Assembly (NCBI RefSeq): GCF_033958435.1
Contig: NC_134137.1
Coordinates: forward strand, 320,167,501-320,231,500
Direction of reading: 5' to 3'
Source of the DNA: Carettochelys insculpta
Lineage: Eukaryota > Chordata > Testudines > Carettochelyidae
Length of the DNA: 64,000 nucleotides
In this document: positions 32,311 through 44,967 of the stretch, piece after piece
Numbering within the stretch: the first letter of the stretch is position 1
Layout: each line of letters opens with the position of its first letter
Translations under genes and position numbers: made by a program
Notes under the pieces: model-generated
The model's database searches: none
What the model was told of the DNA's origin: nothing
What the model saw: the letters and a program-made list of their open reading frames with translations, nothing else

Positions 32311-35060
32311 CTCAGAGAGCTATGAACTACCCCACTGATCTTCGTGGGATGTCAATCCCAGCTCTACCAACCTGGGGCCCTTTCCATACACACGGTCACA
32401 GAGGACTCTGACTGGCAGGAGAAAGCGAACTCAGTGGACCCAGACATCTCACTCAAGCAGATTGCTTTGCTGGTGTAAAAATTGAGCCAGGTGATGTTAT
32501 TCATGCAGAGAAGAAGGCGAACCCATGCTGCTTCTCCTGCCTTTTTGTCACAAGAGGAAGCCATCTGCCAACACCACTCCAAACATGGGCGTGGGCATAG
32601 GGTGCAGTGCTGAGGCCTCACAATGCCTTATTCTGGCACTCTTTTTATTTTATATCCCCACACTCCTGGATTCTGCTTACAATGTGCCAAGAAAACAGCT
32701 CCATGCTGACACCAGCTTCTCCTTTATTTGAAGAAGGACAACAGACATGGGATCAAGACACAGACCATTAGACTATCAGACTAAACCTATTACAAGTTTC
32801 CCTTTCTTGAACTTTTCAGCAGGTGAGGGGTATAGTCTTTGGGCCCAGAGTAGCCAGTCAGGAGGAAGCATGGACTGGGACAATTTGCAGGATGGCACTG
32901 GAGCAAGAAATGGAGACAAATTTCTCAGAAAAAGAAAATACATCAAGATAAAGGATTATATTTGCTACTCAGCTCTTGCTATAACAGAGCTACAGTCAGG
33001 TTTGATTAGACGGGGGTGGGCAATAATTTTTGATGGCGGGGCCTTGCCAAGATTTTGATTTTGGGGGTTGTGACCTGGGGAGGGATATTGCGGTGCTGCG
33101 TATAGGAGGGGGTATGGGTGCAAGATAGGACTCTGACCTGGGTGAAGGATGTAGGAGCAGGTGAAAGGTCTGGGAGGGAGTTGTGGTGAGGTGCCAGAAG
33201 CAGGCTCTGACTAATGGGAGCTAAGAAATTGTACTCCACTGCCCCCGCCCCCAGAAAAATTTCTCAGCTCTCATTGGCTGGTTTCATGTGCTGCTCCCAC
33301 CTCCAGCAAAATCTCTCAGCTCTTACTGCTCAGAAAGCAGCCAATGAAAGTAGAGAAAGTTTGCTGCACTGATCTTTTAGCTATATCTCAGGCACAGATA
33401 GTTGAGCACCTTGAAGAGAAGGAATGAGGCCTTGAACTTGATTTAAAATTCTATTGGAAGAGCTGCCTCTTAAGCCCTGTGCAGGGGCTCAGGCCTGAGG
33501 GGAAAAGAAATGCCTCTGCCCCAGCACTGACCTGCTGTGGCAGGGAGAGGCACCTCTTCCAACCAGCCCTAGCACAGACCTGCCATGGACTTAATGCAGT
33601 GGGTGCAGAGGCACCCCTCACTTGGCCCTGCACACTAAACCCTACATAGCGAATTTGTAAAAACTGCTATTGAGAATATGGAAGAAAACCTCCACTTCAT
33701 TCTTTCAGTTTTAAACCAGCCCAAATTTGGGTCAGAAATTAATTCCCTGTGGGCCTCTTACTGCTGCCTTCTCACAGCAGAGGTAAGTCTTGGTAACATC
33801 ATTATTCGATGACTTGAGAAGGAACAGAGATAATGCTTCTCATCTCTTCTCCTTCCTTCTGTATTCTCACTAACAACTTGCTTATCTCAGTAATATGTTA
33901 GGACCAGGACTGCAACCTCTACATCACCTTAAAGGCCTCTCTCTTTCTCCTACTGAATCCAAACTTCTGCCACTTCTGATCTTTCCTTACTGTTGAATAA
34001 AGTCAAAAACTACTCTTCACTGAATGAGTTTCATCCATACTTTGTTCAGCACTGGCTCTGTTTATGGGAGATTTTTCCTCTGCATAGCTTTACAATTACA
34101 ACCTCTCTCTTCGCTCAACCGCAAGGCCCAATCTTTACCTCTGTTGTGATTTCCTCCTACCCTTATTTCAATTTTCATTCCTGACTGGTCCCTTCATCCC
34201 TCCTCATACACTTGGTACAAGCTGAACCTGAACCTGATGCTTAGAAAGTCTCCACAAGCAAAAAAATCAGATTTTTAGAGGTGTTGAGTTGTTACTGACT
34301 TCGTACACATAAATGCCCTCTTTCAATTCTCTCCTTGAAAACAAATTTCTCCTCAAAACTCTGCTTACCTTTTCGCGTCACTGTGTACCTTCCTTGACTT
34401 AAGTAGTTTCCCTTTGTCTCTTCTTTTCAAGTTTTGCCTTTCAGCATGTAAGAACAGAACCTGTTCTGTTTGTAAAGTATGGAGTCCATTTGTGTTACTT
34501 TATATATTATACAAAAAATAAAATACCAATTCTGCAATAAATGTTTAATTACTCCAATGACATCACATGCCTTCTCCCTGCCTTTATATTCTGAAATGAG
34601 AAGCTGCACAAACTGCACAAGCAAAACTTGATGTGGGTAGATTAGTCATGTTTTTATCCAGGATAGAAACAATTCACAGATGCAGCGTCTTCAGAAACAT
34701 CAACAGGTGTTCTCTCTTGTACCCATTCAACAACCACATCAATTAACCCATATGATGCAGATGGCAATTACACAGATTTTTGCATTTCTGTTGCTCCACA
34801 AGAATTCTGCATTACAGGCTCAGTGTAGTACAGAATGAGAGTCTACCAGTCTTCAACTGTAAACCACAGGTGCCCTTCTACTTCCTAATTACATGCAGCC
34901 ATTGCAAAGCCACCTTAGCTGGAGAGATCTTTCACCTTAAAAGCTTAATTAAAACATGCTGTACAAAAGTGGAGTTCATTGTAAACACTCCTTGGGATAG
35001 GAGGCTGCTATTGTGATCAGTGATATCTTGAAAGTTTAAAATAAATTTCTGGATTTTACT
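32311..35060. other. Intergenic stretch, no gene supported
   Basis: 33010-33350 has the repeated words CTCTCATTGGCTGG and AAAGCAGCCAATGA and a hAT-like start GGGGTGGGCAATAATTTTT at 33013. It may be a hAT-related MITE, but no second terminus was confirmed. The remainder is AT-rich and unrecognised. Confidence 0.35.
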
Positions 35061-35065
35061 ATGGT

Positions 35066-35135
35066 AAACCCTCAATATGACAGGCTAATGGGGGGGAAAT
35101 GTGCCTGTTATTACCAAAAATCTGTTAACCATGAG
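35066..35135. mobile_element. Possible Tigger-type terminus fragment
   Basis: GTAAACCCTCAATATGACAGG and GTTAACCATGAGGGTTCAC have the CCCTC..ATA and GAGGGTT words of Tigger-type ends. The following GC-rich block resembles the interior of the 12124 element. No paired outer ends were confirmed. Confidence 0.3.
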
Positions 35136-35274
35136 GGTTCACTGCCCACCCACCCCGCCAGGCTCCCCCAGCCCCAGTCCTTCCTTGCTTCACCCAAAAA
35201 AACCCTGCCACTCACCAGAGCCACCACTGCTGGAAGAGTTGCTGACCTCGCCGCATAGCTGAGACCCCAATGGC

Positions 35275-35455
35275 ATGGCTGGAGGCACCCTGCTGCACAG
35301 CTGGAGAGACCTTGCCGTGTGCAGCTGGAGGCACCCTGCTGCTTGGCTGAAGCCACCTCACTTCATGCAGCTGGAGCCACCTCACCATGCATGGCTGGAG
35401 GCACCCTGCTACATGGCTGAAGCCGCCTCGCCGCATGCAGCTGGAGGGCCACCAT
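35275..35455. repeat. Imperfect GC-rich tandem repeat
   Basis: Units of roughly 30 bases built on GGCTGGAGGCACCCTGCTGC, CAGCTGGAGCCACCTC and GGCTGAAGCCACCTC repeat about six times with substitutions. Open frames through it on both strands are repeats of the same few residues and are not called. Confidence 0.65.
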
Positions 35456-35729
35456 CGGAGCTGCCGTGTGCTCCTCACCAGGGGTGGGATGTGTGTGTGA
35501 GTGCCAGTCTGCCCATGTATGCACCCCATCCCTGGTGGGGGAAATGAGAGTGCATAAATAATAATGATATATTATTAATGGTATATACTGAGGATTTCTG
35601 GTGACTGGAGAAGTTATGAGACCTAAATGTTTTTATTGTAGTAGTTTGTTCACGGCATTGTAACTAATCATGCGTTAAAATTAAGCCCATAATAAATACA
35701 GTTTACGTATGCCTGGAAAAAAACAGGCA

Positions 35730-36190
35730 TAAGAGACTGTTGACAAAGGTGGAGTTTCGCTGGCAGAACCACATTTACACACTTTTTGTGCTGGCAGGAA
35801 CATCTGCTGGTGAGTGGATATGCAAATGAGTGTCCCTTTGCATTTTTGAGCCCTCCCATTTGCATACTGCTGCTGGTGGTTCAGGTCAGTGTAACCTTAG
35901 CCTTTGTACGTAGATATTCCCTGAGTTTTATCAAAAAAAACCCAGTTTTGTAAGTAAAACTGGGGTTTTGTAGACAAAACTCATGGAGCATCTACACACA
36001 AAATGTGTTTTGTAGACAGAAACTGCCAACAAAAAAGCTATGTAGACACTTTAGGGGGCCCTTTTGTCAACAGAGCAGATCAAAAGATCAGTCCATTTTT
36101 ATGTGTAGACAGGACCTGTTGACAGAAGTTTTTTCAGAATGTTTCTTCCAACAGTAACTTATGTAGACAGATGCTTCTAGTAGAGACGTA
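35730..36190. mobile_element. MITE-like sequence with TAGACAAAACT repeats
   Basis: AAAACCCAGTTTTGTAAG, GTAAAACTGGGGTTTTGTAGA and AAATGTGTTTTGTAGACAG are inverted blocks. The right end CTAGTAGAGACGTAGCC and left fragments ending CAGTGTAACCTTAGCC suggest one or two decayed elements. 28715-28855 carries related words. Confidence 0.5.
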
Positions 36191-37661
36191 GCCTTTACTC
36201 CTAGAATAGTCCTAGTTATTTCACTGAGACTACATGAAGACAAAAGTATTTCTGTGTGTGAATAACGATATCATAAAGTGACCCTAAAGGATAAATTAAT
36301 GAGTCAAGCTAACCTGATGCACAGGATCCTAGCACATGTTCAGTGAGCATTTCCAAGTTACATCTGCCTTCTGAGTACTGTGTCAGAGTTGAAATTCTAA
36401 GTTCTCAGCTATCAACAGAGATCTTCACCTTAGCAACATTTACTTTCAAAATGTTGTTTTGACTGGGTATAAAACAAAACCTCCTACATAAACACAGTGT
36501 AAACTCAAATGTTCAGATACTGAACAGGTGCAAATACATACAGCTAAACTGTTTTCGGTGGAGAGGGGCTGATTTTCACCAGTTGAGCATCCAGCTTTGA
36601 GAATTTTATTCACCAGTTCTGACTTGTGTCTCTTATTCCTAGATGTTTAAGATAGCAAAGGATGTGTTTAAAAGGCAGTGCTTTTTCCGTGCTGGTACTT
36701 GCTGGTACTGAGTACCGGCACTTCTGCAGTCCCACCCTTCTTTTTTTTTTTTTCACAAGAAAGGCATTGTTTAAAAGGCTGGAATTTGTAACAACTCAAG
36801 GTACACTAAATTATGTAGTGTGCACAAAGACACAAATTAGCAATGTCAGATGCAGAAACCTGAGTATGTACCACACTGGCCTTTTCCATTATCTTAAAAA
36901 AAATAGCCTTTGGAACTTTCACAGCTAGAAAATGGCTTTGCGCATTCCCAGTGAGCTGATTATGGTAACCCCCTAATTGGGCTGTAAGCTCTTTGATACA
37001 GGGACTGAACAACATCTAGACCACTGTGGGCACTAGCAAAATGGTAGTCATAGACCACTTGACAATGATATTTCAGGACCAAAGTGTAGAGCAGGATGCA
37101 GGGGCACAACCTGTTTTGGAGTGTAGTAACAAAAGTTGAACAACTTCCTGAAAATGAGGCATTGCTTTAGAACACTGCAGCATGCAGTACTCATTTCTGC
37201 AAATGCTCAGTTACACAAGTCAAAGCCAAAAGGCAATTTTTGTGTACCAAAACAAATGGTATCAGCTAAACTTTTAACATCAATAACCTACCCACCCATG
37301 GGATATTTTTACATTGCCTCTTCCCACACTGAGCCCTCCCTTGCCCATACAGCAACAGTGAGGAGCACAGGGAGATGCACAGGTTTGAGAATTATGGGAA
37401 AACCAAAAAAGAAGGGCTGGGAATGGCCTTGATTTGAAACCTGCTTCTTCTGTTGTGGATGTGCAGGAAGGGAGTGAGTGGGGGAAGAGGAATAACACTA
37501 AAGGATAGTGGTAGACAGTTCCACCTCCCCTCATGAGTTCTACCTACCATTTTATGTCTGCTAGTGACTATTCAATAAATTTACTTAGTGAAGGCAAGAC
37601 CCTAGATTTACAAGGGGCAAGAGAGGTTTGTGGGCTTATCATGGTACATAAAATACCGTAA
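36191..37661. other. AT-rich intergenic stretch, nothing recognised
   Basis: A duplicated GGTACTTGCTGGTACTGAGTACCGG block near 36690-36720 hints at an old element terminus. No gene is supportable. Confidence 0.4.
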
Positions 37662-38116
37662 GGCTGTGGCCACACTTGGCCAAAACTTCGAACTGGCCAT
37701 GCTAATGGCCAAATCGAAGAATACTAATAAGGCGCTGAATTGAATATTCAGTGCCTCATTAGCATTGCATGCTGCCGGCCATGGTGCTTCAAAAGCACCA
37801 CTTTCAAATGCACGTGGCTTGGCATGGCTACATGGGGGTCCTTTTAAAAAGGACACCGCATATTTTGAAATCCCCTTATTCCTCTCAGCTGAAGGGAAAA
37901 AGGGGATTTCAAAATGTGCAGGGTCCTTTAGAAAAGGACCCCTGTGTAGTCGTGCCAAGCCATGCACATCAGAAAGCAGAGCTTTCAAAGCGCCGCAGCC
38001 ATCAGCATGCGATTGCTAATGAGGCACTGAATATTCAGTTCAGCACCTCATTAGTATTCTTCGATTTGGCCATTAGTATGGCCATTTCGAAGTTTTGGCC
38101 AAGTGTGGTCACAGCC
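37662..38116. mobile_element. Palindromic Harbinger MITE, 455 bp, TAA duplication
   Basis: It starts GGCTGTGGCCACACTTGGCC and ends GGCCAAGTGTGGTCACAGCC, with TAA at 37659-37661 and 38117-38119. Arms share CATTAGTATTCTTCGATTTGG and CAGTGCCTCATTAG-like blocks. It is related to the 31872 unit but more diverged. The next element abuts the same TAA. Confidence 0.85.
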
Positions 38117-38119
38117 TAA

Positions 38120-38453
38120 GGGTGCATCTACACTAGCCGGCTACTTCAAAGTAGCTGGCACAATGTTAAAATAGCACACGTCACGTCTACACGCGCCGTG
38201 TGCTATTTCAACGTTGAAATCAATGTTAGGCTGTGAGACATTGAAATCATTATTCCCATCCGAAGATGGGAATAGCACCCTACTTCGACGTTCAATGTCG
38301 AAGTAGGGTGTGTGTAGACGATCCGCGTCCCGCTACTTCAAAATAGCGGGGTCCTCCATGGCGGCCATCAGCTGAGTGGTTGAGAGACACTCTGTGCAGC
38401 CCCTGCGGGGCTCTATGGTCACCGAGTGCAGCAGCCCTTAGCCCAGGGTTTCT

Positions 38454-38486
<33 letters not shown>

Positions 38487-38854
38487 AGCTGGGGGTCCAT
38501 GCTGCGTGCACAAGGTCTGCAACCGGTTGTCGGCTCTGTGGATCTCATGCTGTGCAGGCCGAGTGTGTCTGGGAGGGGCCCTTTAAGAGAGCGGCTTGGG
38601 GTTTTGCTGGCCCCTTATTTCGATGAGCAGCACTTGTATGTGTGGACACTCCACATTTCCTTCCAGGGCAGCTCCTTTCAACGTTCTCCGTAGCTACTTC
38701 AATGTTGAACATCAATGGCACCAGCTCTGGAGGACGTGTAGACGATACGTGTCAAAGTAGCCTATTTTGATGTTTTTACGTCGAAATAGGCTATTGCGAT
38801 GTTTTTACATCAAAATAGGCTACTTCAACGTAGTGTGCTACTGTAGACGTAGCC
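38120..38854 (-). mobile_element. Harbinger deletion derivative, 735 bp, copy C
   Basis: It begins GGGTGCATCTACACTAGCC and ends CTGTAGACGTAGCC. In between are the right-arm palindrome (38278-38308), GGTCCTCCATGGCGGCCATC, the start-codon region with a long CTG run, and the left-arm CGAAATAGG repeats. The order is that of copy B. It has more substitutions than copies A and B. Confidence 0.8.
38455..38487. repeat. CTG/CAG repeat in Harbinger derivative
   Basis: About ten consecutive CTG units, followed by CAG, lie at the place of the polyglutamine codons of the parental transposase, read on the - strand. Copies A and B have only three to five units. Confidence 0.85.
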
Positions 38855-38887
38855 TCAGTGTGATAAATGTGATAGCCATGAGTAAAA

Positions 38888-39052
38888 GTATCAGAGGAAT
38901 AGCCATATTAGTTTGTATCTGCAAAAACAAGGAGAAGTCCTGTGGCACCCTATAGACACATGCATCTGACAAAGTGGGTCTTTGCCAAAGAAAGCTTATC
39001 CTCTAAAAGATCTGTTAGTCCACAAGGTGCCAAAGGACTTCTTGTTGTTTTT
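38888..39052. mobile_element. Fold-back SINE-like unit, decayed
   Basis: AATAGCCATATTAGTTTGTATC and AGGAGAAGTCCTGTGGCACC are followed, after AAAGTGGGTCTTTGCC, by the inverted GTTAGTCCACAAGGTGCC and GGACTTCTTGTTG. GAGTAAA occurs on both sides (38880-38886 and 39053-39059), a possible short duplication. Confidence 0.6.
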
Positions 39053-40346
39053 GAGTAAAGGTGCAGAGCAGTGAGCAACTGGAGTTCATCTTGCTCATGA
39101 AAGACAAGGAATGGACAGCAGTGAGCTTTTGTGGACCATGGTATTAAAAAGGCCTTTCCAGTTAATCAAATAAAGTCTTATTTGGCGAGCAGAGCACAGT
39201 AAATAAATGGTTTGCGGAATACTCGCGACAAGACTTCATACAAGAAAAAAAAAAATACTTTCCAAAGCAGGCTTGGCAAATTAGTCCAGAACAAACATGG
39301 ACATTAAACATGACTCCAGAAATACAAATAAGATCCTTTACATAATAAGTAAATCCTTAAGGCTACAGTGGGAGTATAGGGACAAAGAAAGAATGACAAA
39401 TTGACCAGAGAAAATGTAATATCAACTTCCACCAGATTGCCAAAAATATTTTCCTCTATAATGTTAAAGTGGCTATTTTTATATTGCCTTTGATTACAAT
39501 AAAAAAAAATAAACAATGAGAAGTGAAATAAGGAAAAGGTTAGGCTTTTTGAAAATACCTAAAAATATTTCAAATATTCCATTAATATAAACTGGGCCAT
39601 TTCATCCCCAAGGGCTTGATGACAATTCCAACAGGAAAGGAAGCCTCCTGTCTTGCTGCATTCCAGAACAGAGCTGCAGAGACTTGCCATGACCCTCTGC
39701 AGACCTGGAAAAATATGAAGTTAACACAAAAAAACAAATAGAGAAATGACAGACCTTGGCTTAAAAAACCTGTGGAAATATCGTGTTGTTGGCAGTGCGT
39801 GGCTGCAGCTTTACTCTGCCGTATGTTGTCAAGTTGGCATGACTATCCATGTTCAATCTTCATTCATACATATTTCTAAAATAATTATTATTGATTCAGT
39901 CATCTTACGTATGGTCAGGATACTGGGCACTATTTTATATTCTGTTGCCATCTTCCTGCTTCTCTCCAGTTACTATGATTTTTCAATGGTTTTACTACAT
40001 GCACTTTTAACTATATATATTTTTGTTCACAATATGTTACTTTTTTCAAGAAGTCTGTGGGGCAACAAAGCTTAAATTTGAACTAGAACCTGATGGAGAT
40101 CTCCCATTTCCAGTAGCAAAACGTGGGATAGTTTAATTTTTAAAGGCATTGATATAGACAAATAACTTATGAATGCTCCTCTTTCTTGAAACTATCGTAG
40201 AATTTCCAGCTGAAGCCAGCAAAGCTGATAATGAAGGCTTCAGTCCTGCAACTGAGCTCATTTGTCACTTCATGCAAATCAAACTGCAGAGTTGAAGCCA
40301 TAATTAAGAATGAGTTAACTAGTTTTTCCTAATTGTGAACCATAAG

Positions 40347-40475
40347 TGCTGGAACTAGAGGTAGGAGTGCTGCAGCACCCCCTGACTTGAACTGGGCATC
40401 CATTATACACAAGAGTTTACAGTTTGATTCAATAGATATCAGCACCCCTAGGATAAAAATTGTTCCAGCTTCTCT
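40347..40475. mobile_element. MITE-like repeat, reverse copy
   Basis: AGTGCTGGAACTAGAGG at the left and AAAATTGTTCCAGCTTC at the right enclose CTGCAGCACCCCC and AGTTTACAGTTTG, the reverse order of 25697-25833. Confidence 0.55.
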
Positions 40476-43400
40476 ATTCTGAACCCATTTGAATATTGTG
40501 GGATTGGAGAAACTCACTCAGATACCAGTATTTGCACCATACCTAAGAGACACCATAGGGATTACAGAAAAGCTTTCTGTAGATTTTTGAACAAGCCAAT
40601 AGAATAGAATTGAAACATGCATGAAAAAGCACATTGGTTTAAGTAATACAGAAAAATAACAGAAACTGAGTTGCTTCGTCTCTCGACAGATCATGTCTGC
40701 ATTGGGGGCACCATCACTCACAGCGTGAGCAATGCATGCTGGGTGTGTAACACTGTGGGCGTGCTCCTTTTCCTGTTGCCAAAAGGCAGGTTTCGGTGAC
40801 AAAACTTGGTAGTGTGGATGAGCGTTTCCCAAACTGTGTTCCCTGGAACACTGGTGCGCAGCACAATGTGAATAGGTGTTCTGTGAAAAAATGTTGACAC
40901 CAGTGACGTATTTCCTTCTAAAATATTAAATATGAAATTACATGTCTATCAAAAATATTAAGGTACTTTAATTTAAAAGTAAATTTGTCTTAATAAATAT
41001 AGCTATTTTCAACATATTTCTCCAAGGAAGGAATACCTAAAAGTCAAAAGATACTTATTTTTTAGGAGAGGGACTTGCAAAATGCCTAAGGGGTTAAGCA
41101 GTTTCTAAAGCCCTGAGGAGCTTTCGAAAAATCTTTCCGTAAATTTCTGTGGGCTGGGATTGTGCAATCTTCCCCACACAGCCCTGCCAATGGAGACAGA
41201 GATATAGGAATGAAGATTATGCTCGTAAAACACACCAAGGGTTGGGCAATTCTTCTAACTTTTCTGGTTGGTTTAACTCTCTCTTCTCCGTGTCCCATCA
41301 AGAGCTTTGGAAGAGAAACAGTTCTCTATTATGTGGCTTGTTATTTATGTGGCTTGTTATGCAGAAGGTCGGAGTATTATCAAAAGAGTCTCTTTTGACC
41401 TTAGAATCTATTTATTATTTGTTTAGTCCCCTGGGGCCAGACATTTTCTCAAGATACTGTGCAAAAACTGACCTGACACTAATGTTTTCAAATAGATTAA
41501 CATTCTACTTTTGCTTTGAATTTCCACTCCTTTGTTCATCTGTCTGCTTTACAAGCCATAAAACACTGAGAAATGATCCTTATTTAAAGCAAAATGTGTG
41601 TAACTTTTTATACTCTGTCTTTGGCCATGAAGTTTTGCTTTAGTAAAAAGAATTAGCTACTATTTTGTTCTAGTAACTCACCAACTGGTGGTGGCTTGGA
41701 TAAATGGAACCTGAGCAGCTGTTTATTTGTTTGATTGTTTTCAATTTAGGAATCTTGGAAAGTTCAAATTATTCTAATGCCATTTACACCAACAGAGAAT
41801 TAGGTACAGTGTCTGTGCATATACTAATTGTTCATGTTCAAAATCTCTTCATTACTGGAGCAATTAATTCCCTGAAACCCAGAAAAAAATCCTGAGTGAA
41901 TGAAGACCTAAATGAGACATAGATTTGTAACCCGAGTAAGGATTAACTGTGAGTAAATACCAGCACTAGATATATATATTTGTGGAAGAGATCATTTAAT
42001 TTGTTCAGACCTTCAGTATTTTCCAGCCCCCACAGATGTCCAACGAAACATTTAAAGTACATAGTCTTCTGTCTTCAGTAGCCTTTATCTCTTTTCTCTG
42101 TTACAGCAGGTGCGCCTTATCTCTTCACCTTTTTTGCTTTACACTGTCAAGTATGTTGTCATTAGATAAGCACACTCAAGTCTGGTGCAACTCCTCAAGG
42201 TTGTGCACTTTTTGCCAAAGACTTTTATTTTATACCTATCCTCAGATCACCCTCTAGTTTTTCAGTCTCAGAGACTACGAAACCTTTGGAAAGGAAGCTT
42301 CTGAAAGCATTTATCACTTCCTCGCGCCTCTTGGAAAACTTGGACAAACGTTCCATTTGGACAGACTGTGGTATGCCTTTGCCTGTGTCTGTGAGAAATT
42401 CTTCCTCCTCTTTTCCCCCACCTCCACGTTTGTTTATTACAATTAACGACCTTTGCACAAAAGCAGAATCTTTGCTTCATTTAACAAACAAACAAACAAA
42501 CAGAAAAATCATCAGGATTCCCTTGTGCTGAAGGAATTCTCAGCTGGCTAGACTGCATACCAAGGTCTGATTGCAGCACATGTAAATATAGCGGAACTAG
42601 CTTCAATTTAACTAGCTTGAAAAACAGTCAGAGTGAGGCCACGTAGGGTTTCTGTGTATCTTGTCTTCAAATGAAACACACGAACGAAAACTCACCCTGG
42701 CCATCAGCCCTTTACCATCCCATTGAGGCAGGACTAGCAGGCTTCCTGCCTGGCTCTGCACAGCCCCTCAGCAGAGGCAGGCATGTCCCACTGGATCTTA
42801 GGTATAGGGTTCTGCACACTGCCATGTCCCAAGCACCAGCTCCACACCTGACATTGGCCATGGCTTGGGAGCAGTGCTTGGGGCTGGGGAAGCTTGCAAA
42901 GTCCTTGTGGCCATGCCTCTTCGGAGGAGCTTGAGGACATGCCAGCCACTGCCTGGAAGCCACTTGAAGTAAGTTCAGATTGGAGCCTACATCCCTCACA
43001 CCCTCCTGCACTCAACCACCTGTCCCAGCACTGAGCCCCCTCCTGCAAACATCTCCAGAGCTGTCCTGTCCATTGCACAGTTGGGGGCAGCTGCTCCAGA
43101 GCCTGTGCTTTAGGGGGCCCTGAGGGACCCAGGGTGGCCTGAGGGATTATTAAGGAAGCCTGGAGTGTGTGACCGGTGCTGGAGCCTCAGCCATACCCTT
43201 CCTCCCCTGCCACAGTGTGGGGCTGGGGCCAGAGTGTGGGGCTGAGACAGCAGCAGAAGCCAGCCTGCCCCATGAGCAGGCTCCAGGAAGCAGGCATAAG
43301 GGCCCAGGGGCACCGTGGTTGGCTCCTTCTGCCCACGTACTAAATGATAAAGCTGTGCATTGTTATTTACGAATGGACCTGCTGAAAGTAGGACTATTGG

Positions 43401-44504
43401 TGACTTTAAAGAGTATCACTGGCACTTGGACCATACACAGAGGTCAAAAGGTCAAATTTCCACACTTCACCTCAGAAAGGTTGCTGACCTCTGGTCTGCA
43501 CTGCACCTTTGTTGGCATAATACTACTGCTGCTCCTTGGGGATGGTTTAAGGATGTCGACAGGAAAGCCCTCCCCACTCTGCATAGACCGACTACATGAG
43601 TGATGTTACAGCAGTGCAGCTGTGTTCACATAGGCTTTTTATGCAGTTTTTACAAGGCACTTTGCCAAACCAATGAGCTAGTGAGTAAGTGGAATTTTTG
43701 TGGCATCACAATGTATCATTAGGGAGATGATTAGAAAGTGACCAACGGAGAATTAGGATTTTGATGAGGAATAAAGTACAGTACAAATGTTCGGGGGAGG
43801 GTTGGGGGGGCAGAGAAAACCTTGGTCTCATGCACACATATCACTTTTATTGCTCAAGGTAAGAAAACCCCCAGAAAATCTCCAACATATGAAAGAAACT
43901 TCTAAACTATTCCCAGTTGTCCCTCATGGGCCATGAAGAATAATTAAGTGTTTGTTGAAGAAAGGATACAGAGAAAGTGGAATGATCTCTTCTGAGGGCT
44001 GCACATTCTATTTTTTTAAAAAAAACAAGATAGTTTCTCCAGGCAAAATGAAAAATACCCACAAAAATAGTGTACATGCTCAGAATAGAAAGGGGAGTGG
44101 ACAATGAAGTTCAACCTTTTTAATTAAGAGAAGACATAAAATCCAATGGTATCCACCATGCAGCCATAATTCAATGCAAGAGTAAAAACCCAACGCAGAA
44201 CTAACTACGCAAGGTTAAATTGTGGTCTGTAGGCACAGCACTGCACTGGGGACAGCATGGATTTGAACCAGCCAGGGCAGGATGAGAAAAAAGCCTGTCT
44301 CAGACTATGACTCCTTCTTTATGAGGTTTTCCCACTCTCAGTCCCACTGATATCTATAAAATTATAGGCAATTGTACTGAGATCCAGACCACAATGTGGT
44401 TACCTCTGGCTGCTCTATGTTCTCTGTGCAGGGCTGGGCTGGATCTGACTGGTGCTCTACTGGTGAAGGCACAGGGCCATGCCTTGTGTCTCAACAGTGT
44501 GTGT

Positions 44505-44557
<53 letters not shown>

Positions 44558-44575
44558 CACACGCACACACACACC
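44505..44575. repeat. ACGC/ACAC microsatellite
   Basis: About thirteen ACGC tetranucleotides are followed by an ACAC run. Alternating purine-pyrimidine DNA of this kind can adopt the Z form. Open frames through it on both strands are artefacts of the repeat. Confidence 0.9.
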
Positions 44576-44657
44576 TGGCTATAGGCCCCTTGATATATAT
44601 AAAAATACTTATTTTCCTTCTCAGGACTAAAGACTTGACAAGCTCCTTAGCATATAA

Positions 44658-44838
44658 ATGCTGCTGACCAATAAGGTAAATGAACCTATAGAATCACAGG
44701 AAACTGTACTGAGATCCCACCCACAGACACCTGAGGAAGCTGATCCTGCCAGCCAGGAGCTCCTGCTCACCTTGGAGCCAGTCCCCACTTTGACACCGGA
44801 TGCTCTGGAGTCCAGCAATGCTGGGGATGGTTCTTCAG
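44658..44838 (+). pseudogene. Element B Myb-partner gene, 5' exon piece
   Basis: The open frame reads LLTNKVNEPIESQETVLRSH and is rich in Pro, Glu and Ser up to DGSSG, like the low-complexity linker after the Myb domain in related elements. A donor TCAG|GTGAGTGC follows. It ends in phase 1, and joining to the exon at 50026 restores a Gly codon and an open frame. A stop (TAA, 44655) lies just upstream, so an additional splice or decay is implied. Confidence 0.5.
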
Positions 44839-44967
44839 GTGAGTGCATTATTTAAATCACGGCAAGCGGGTTGCAGTTGGATTGGGGTATAGGTTTGCTT
44901 CTGTTGTGCATATTTCTTTAAACTGCTACAAGTGGCTTGTGTGTTAGGTGTGGTGGATGTATGCCCC

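Larger units (their letters stand above)
39060..44624. other. Long intergenic stretch, no supportable gene
   Basis: AT-rich until about 42.6 kb, then a mixed GC region to 43.5 kb. 40347-40475 is a reverse copy of the 25697 MITE-like repeat, and 40820-40870 (GTTTCCCAAACTGTGTTCC) resembles a hAT terminus. The longest + frame (41149-41643, 164 residues) has no recognisable domain and no splice or codon support. Confidence 0.45.

Noticed and set aside
39746..40075. 109-residue + strand frame with hydrophobic segments
   Set aside because: Hydrophobic runs come from T-rich DNA. No signal, domain or conservation is visible.
41149..41643. 164-residue + strand open frame
   Set aside because: No recognisable domain, atypical composition, AT-rich surroundings, and no splice or promoter support. 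Most likely chance.
44354..44667. His/Thr/Ala-Arg repeat proteins across the ACGC array
   Set aside because: Pure products of translating a tetranucleotide repeat in several frames.
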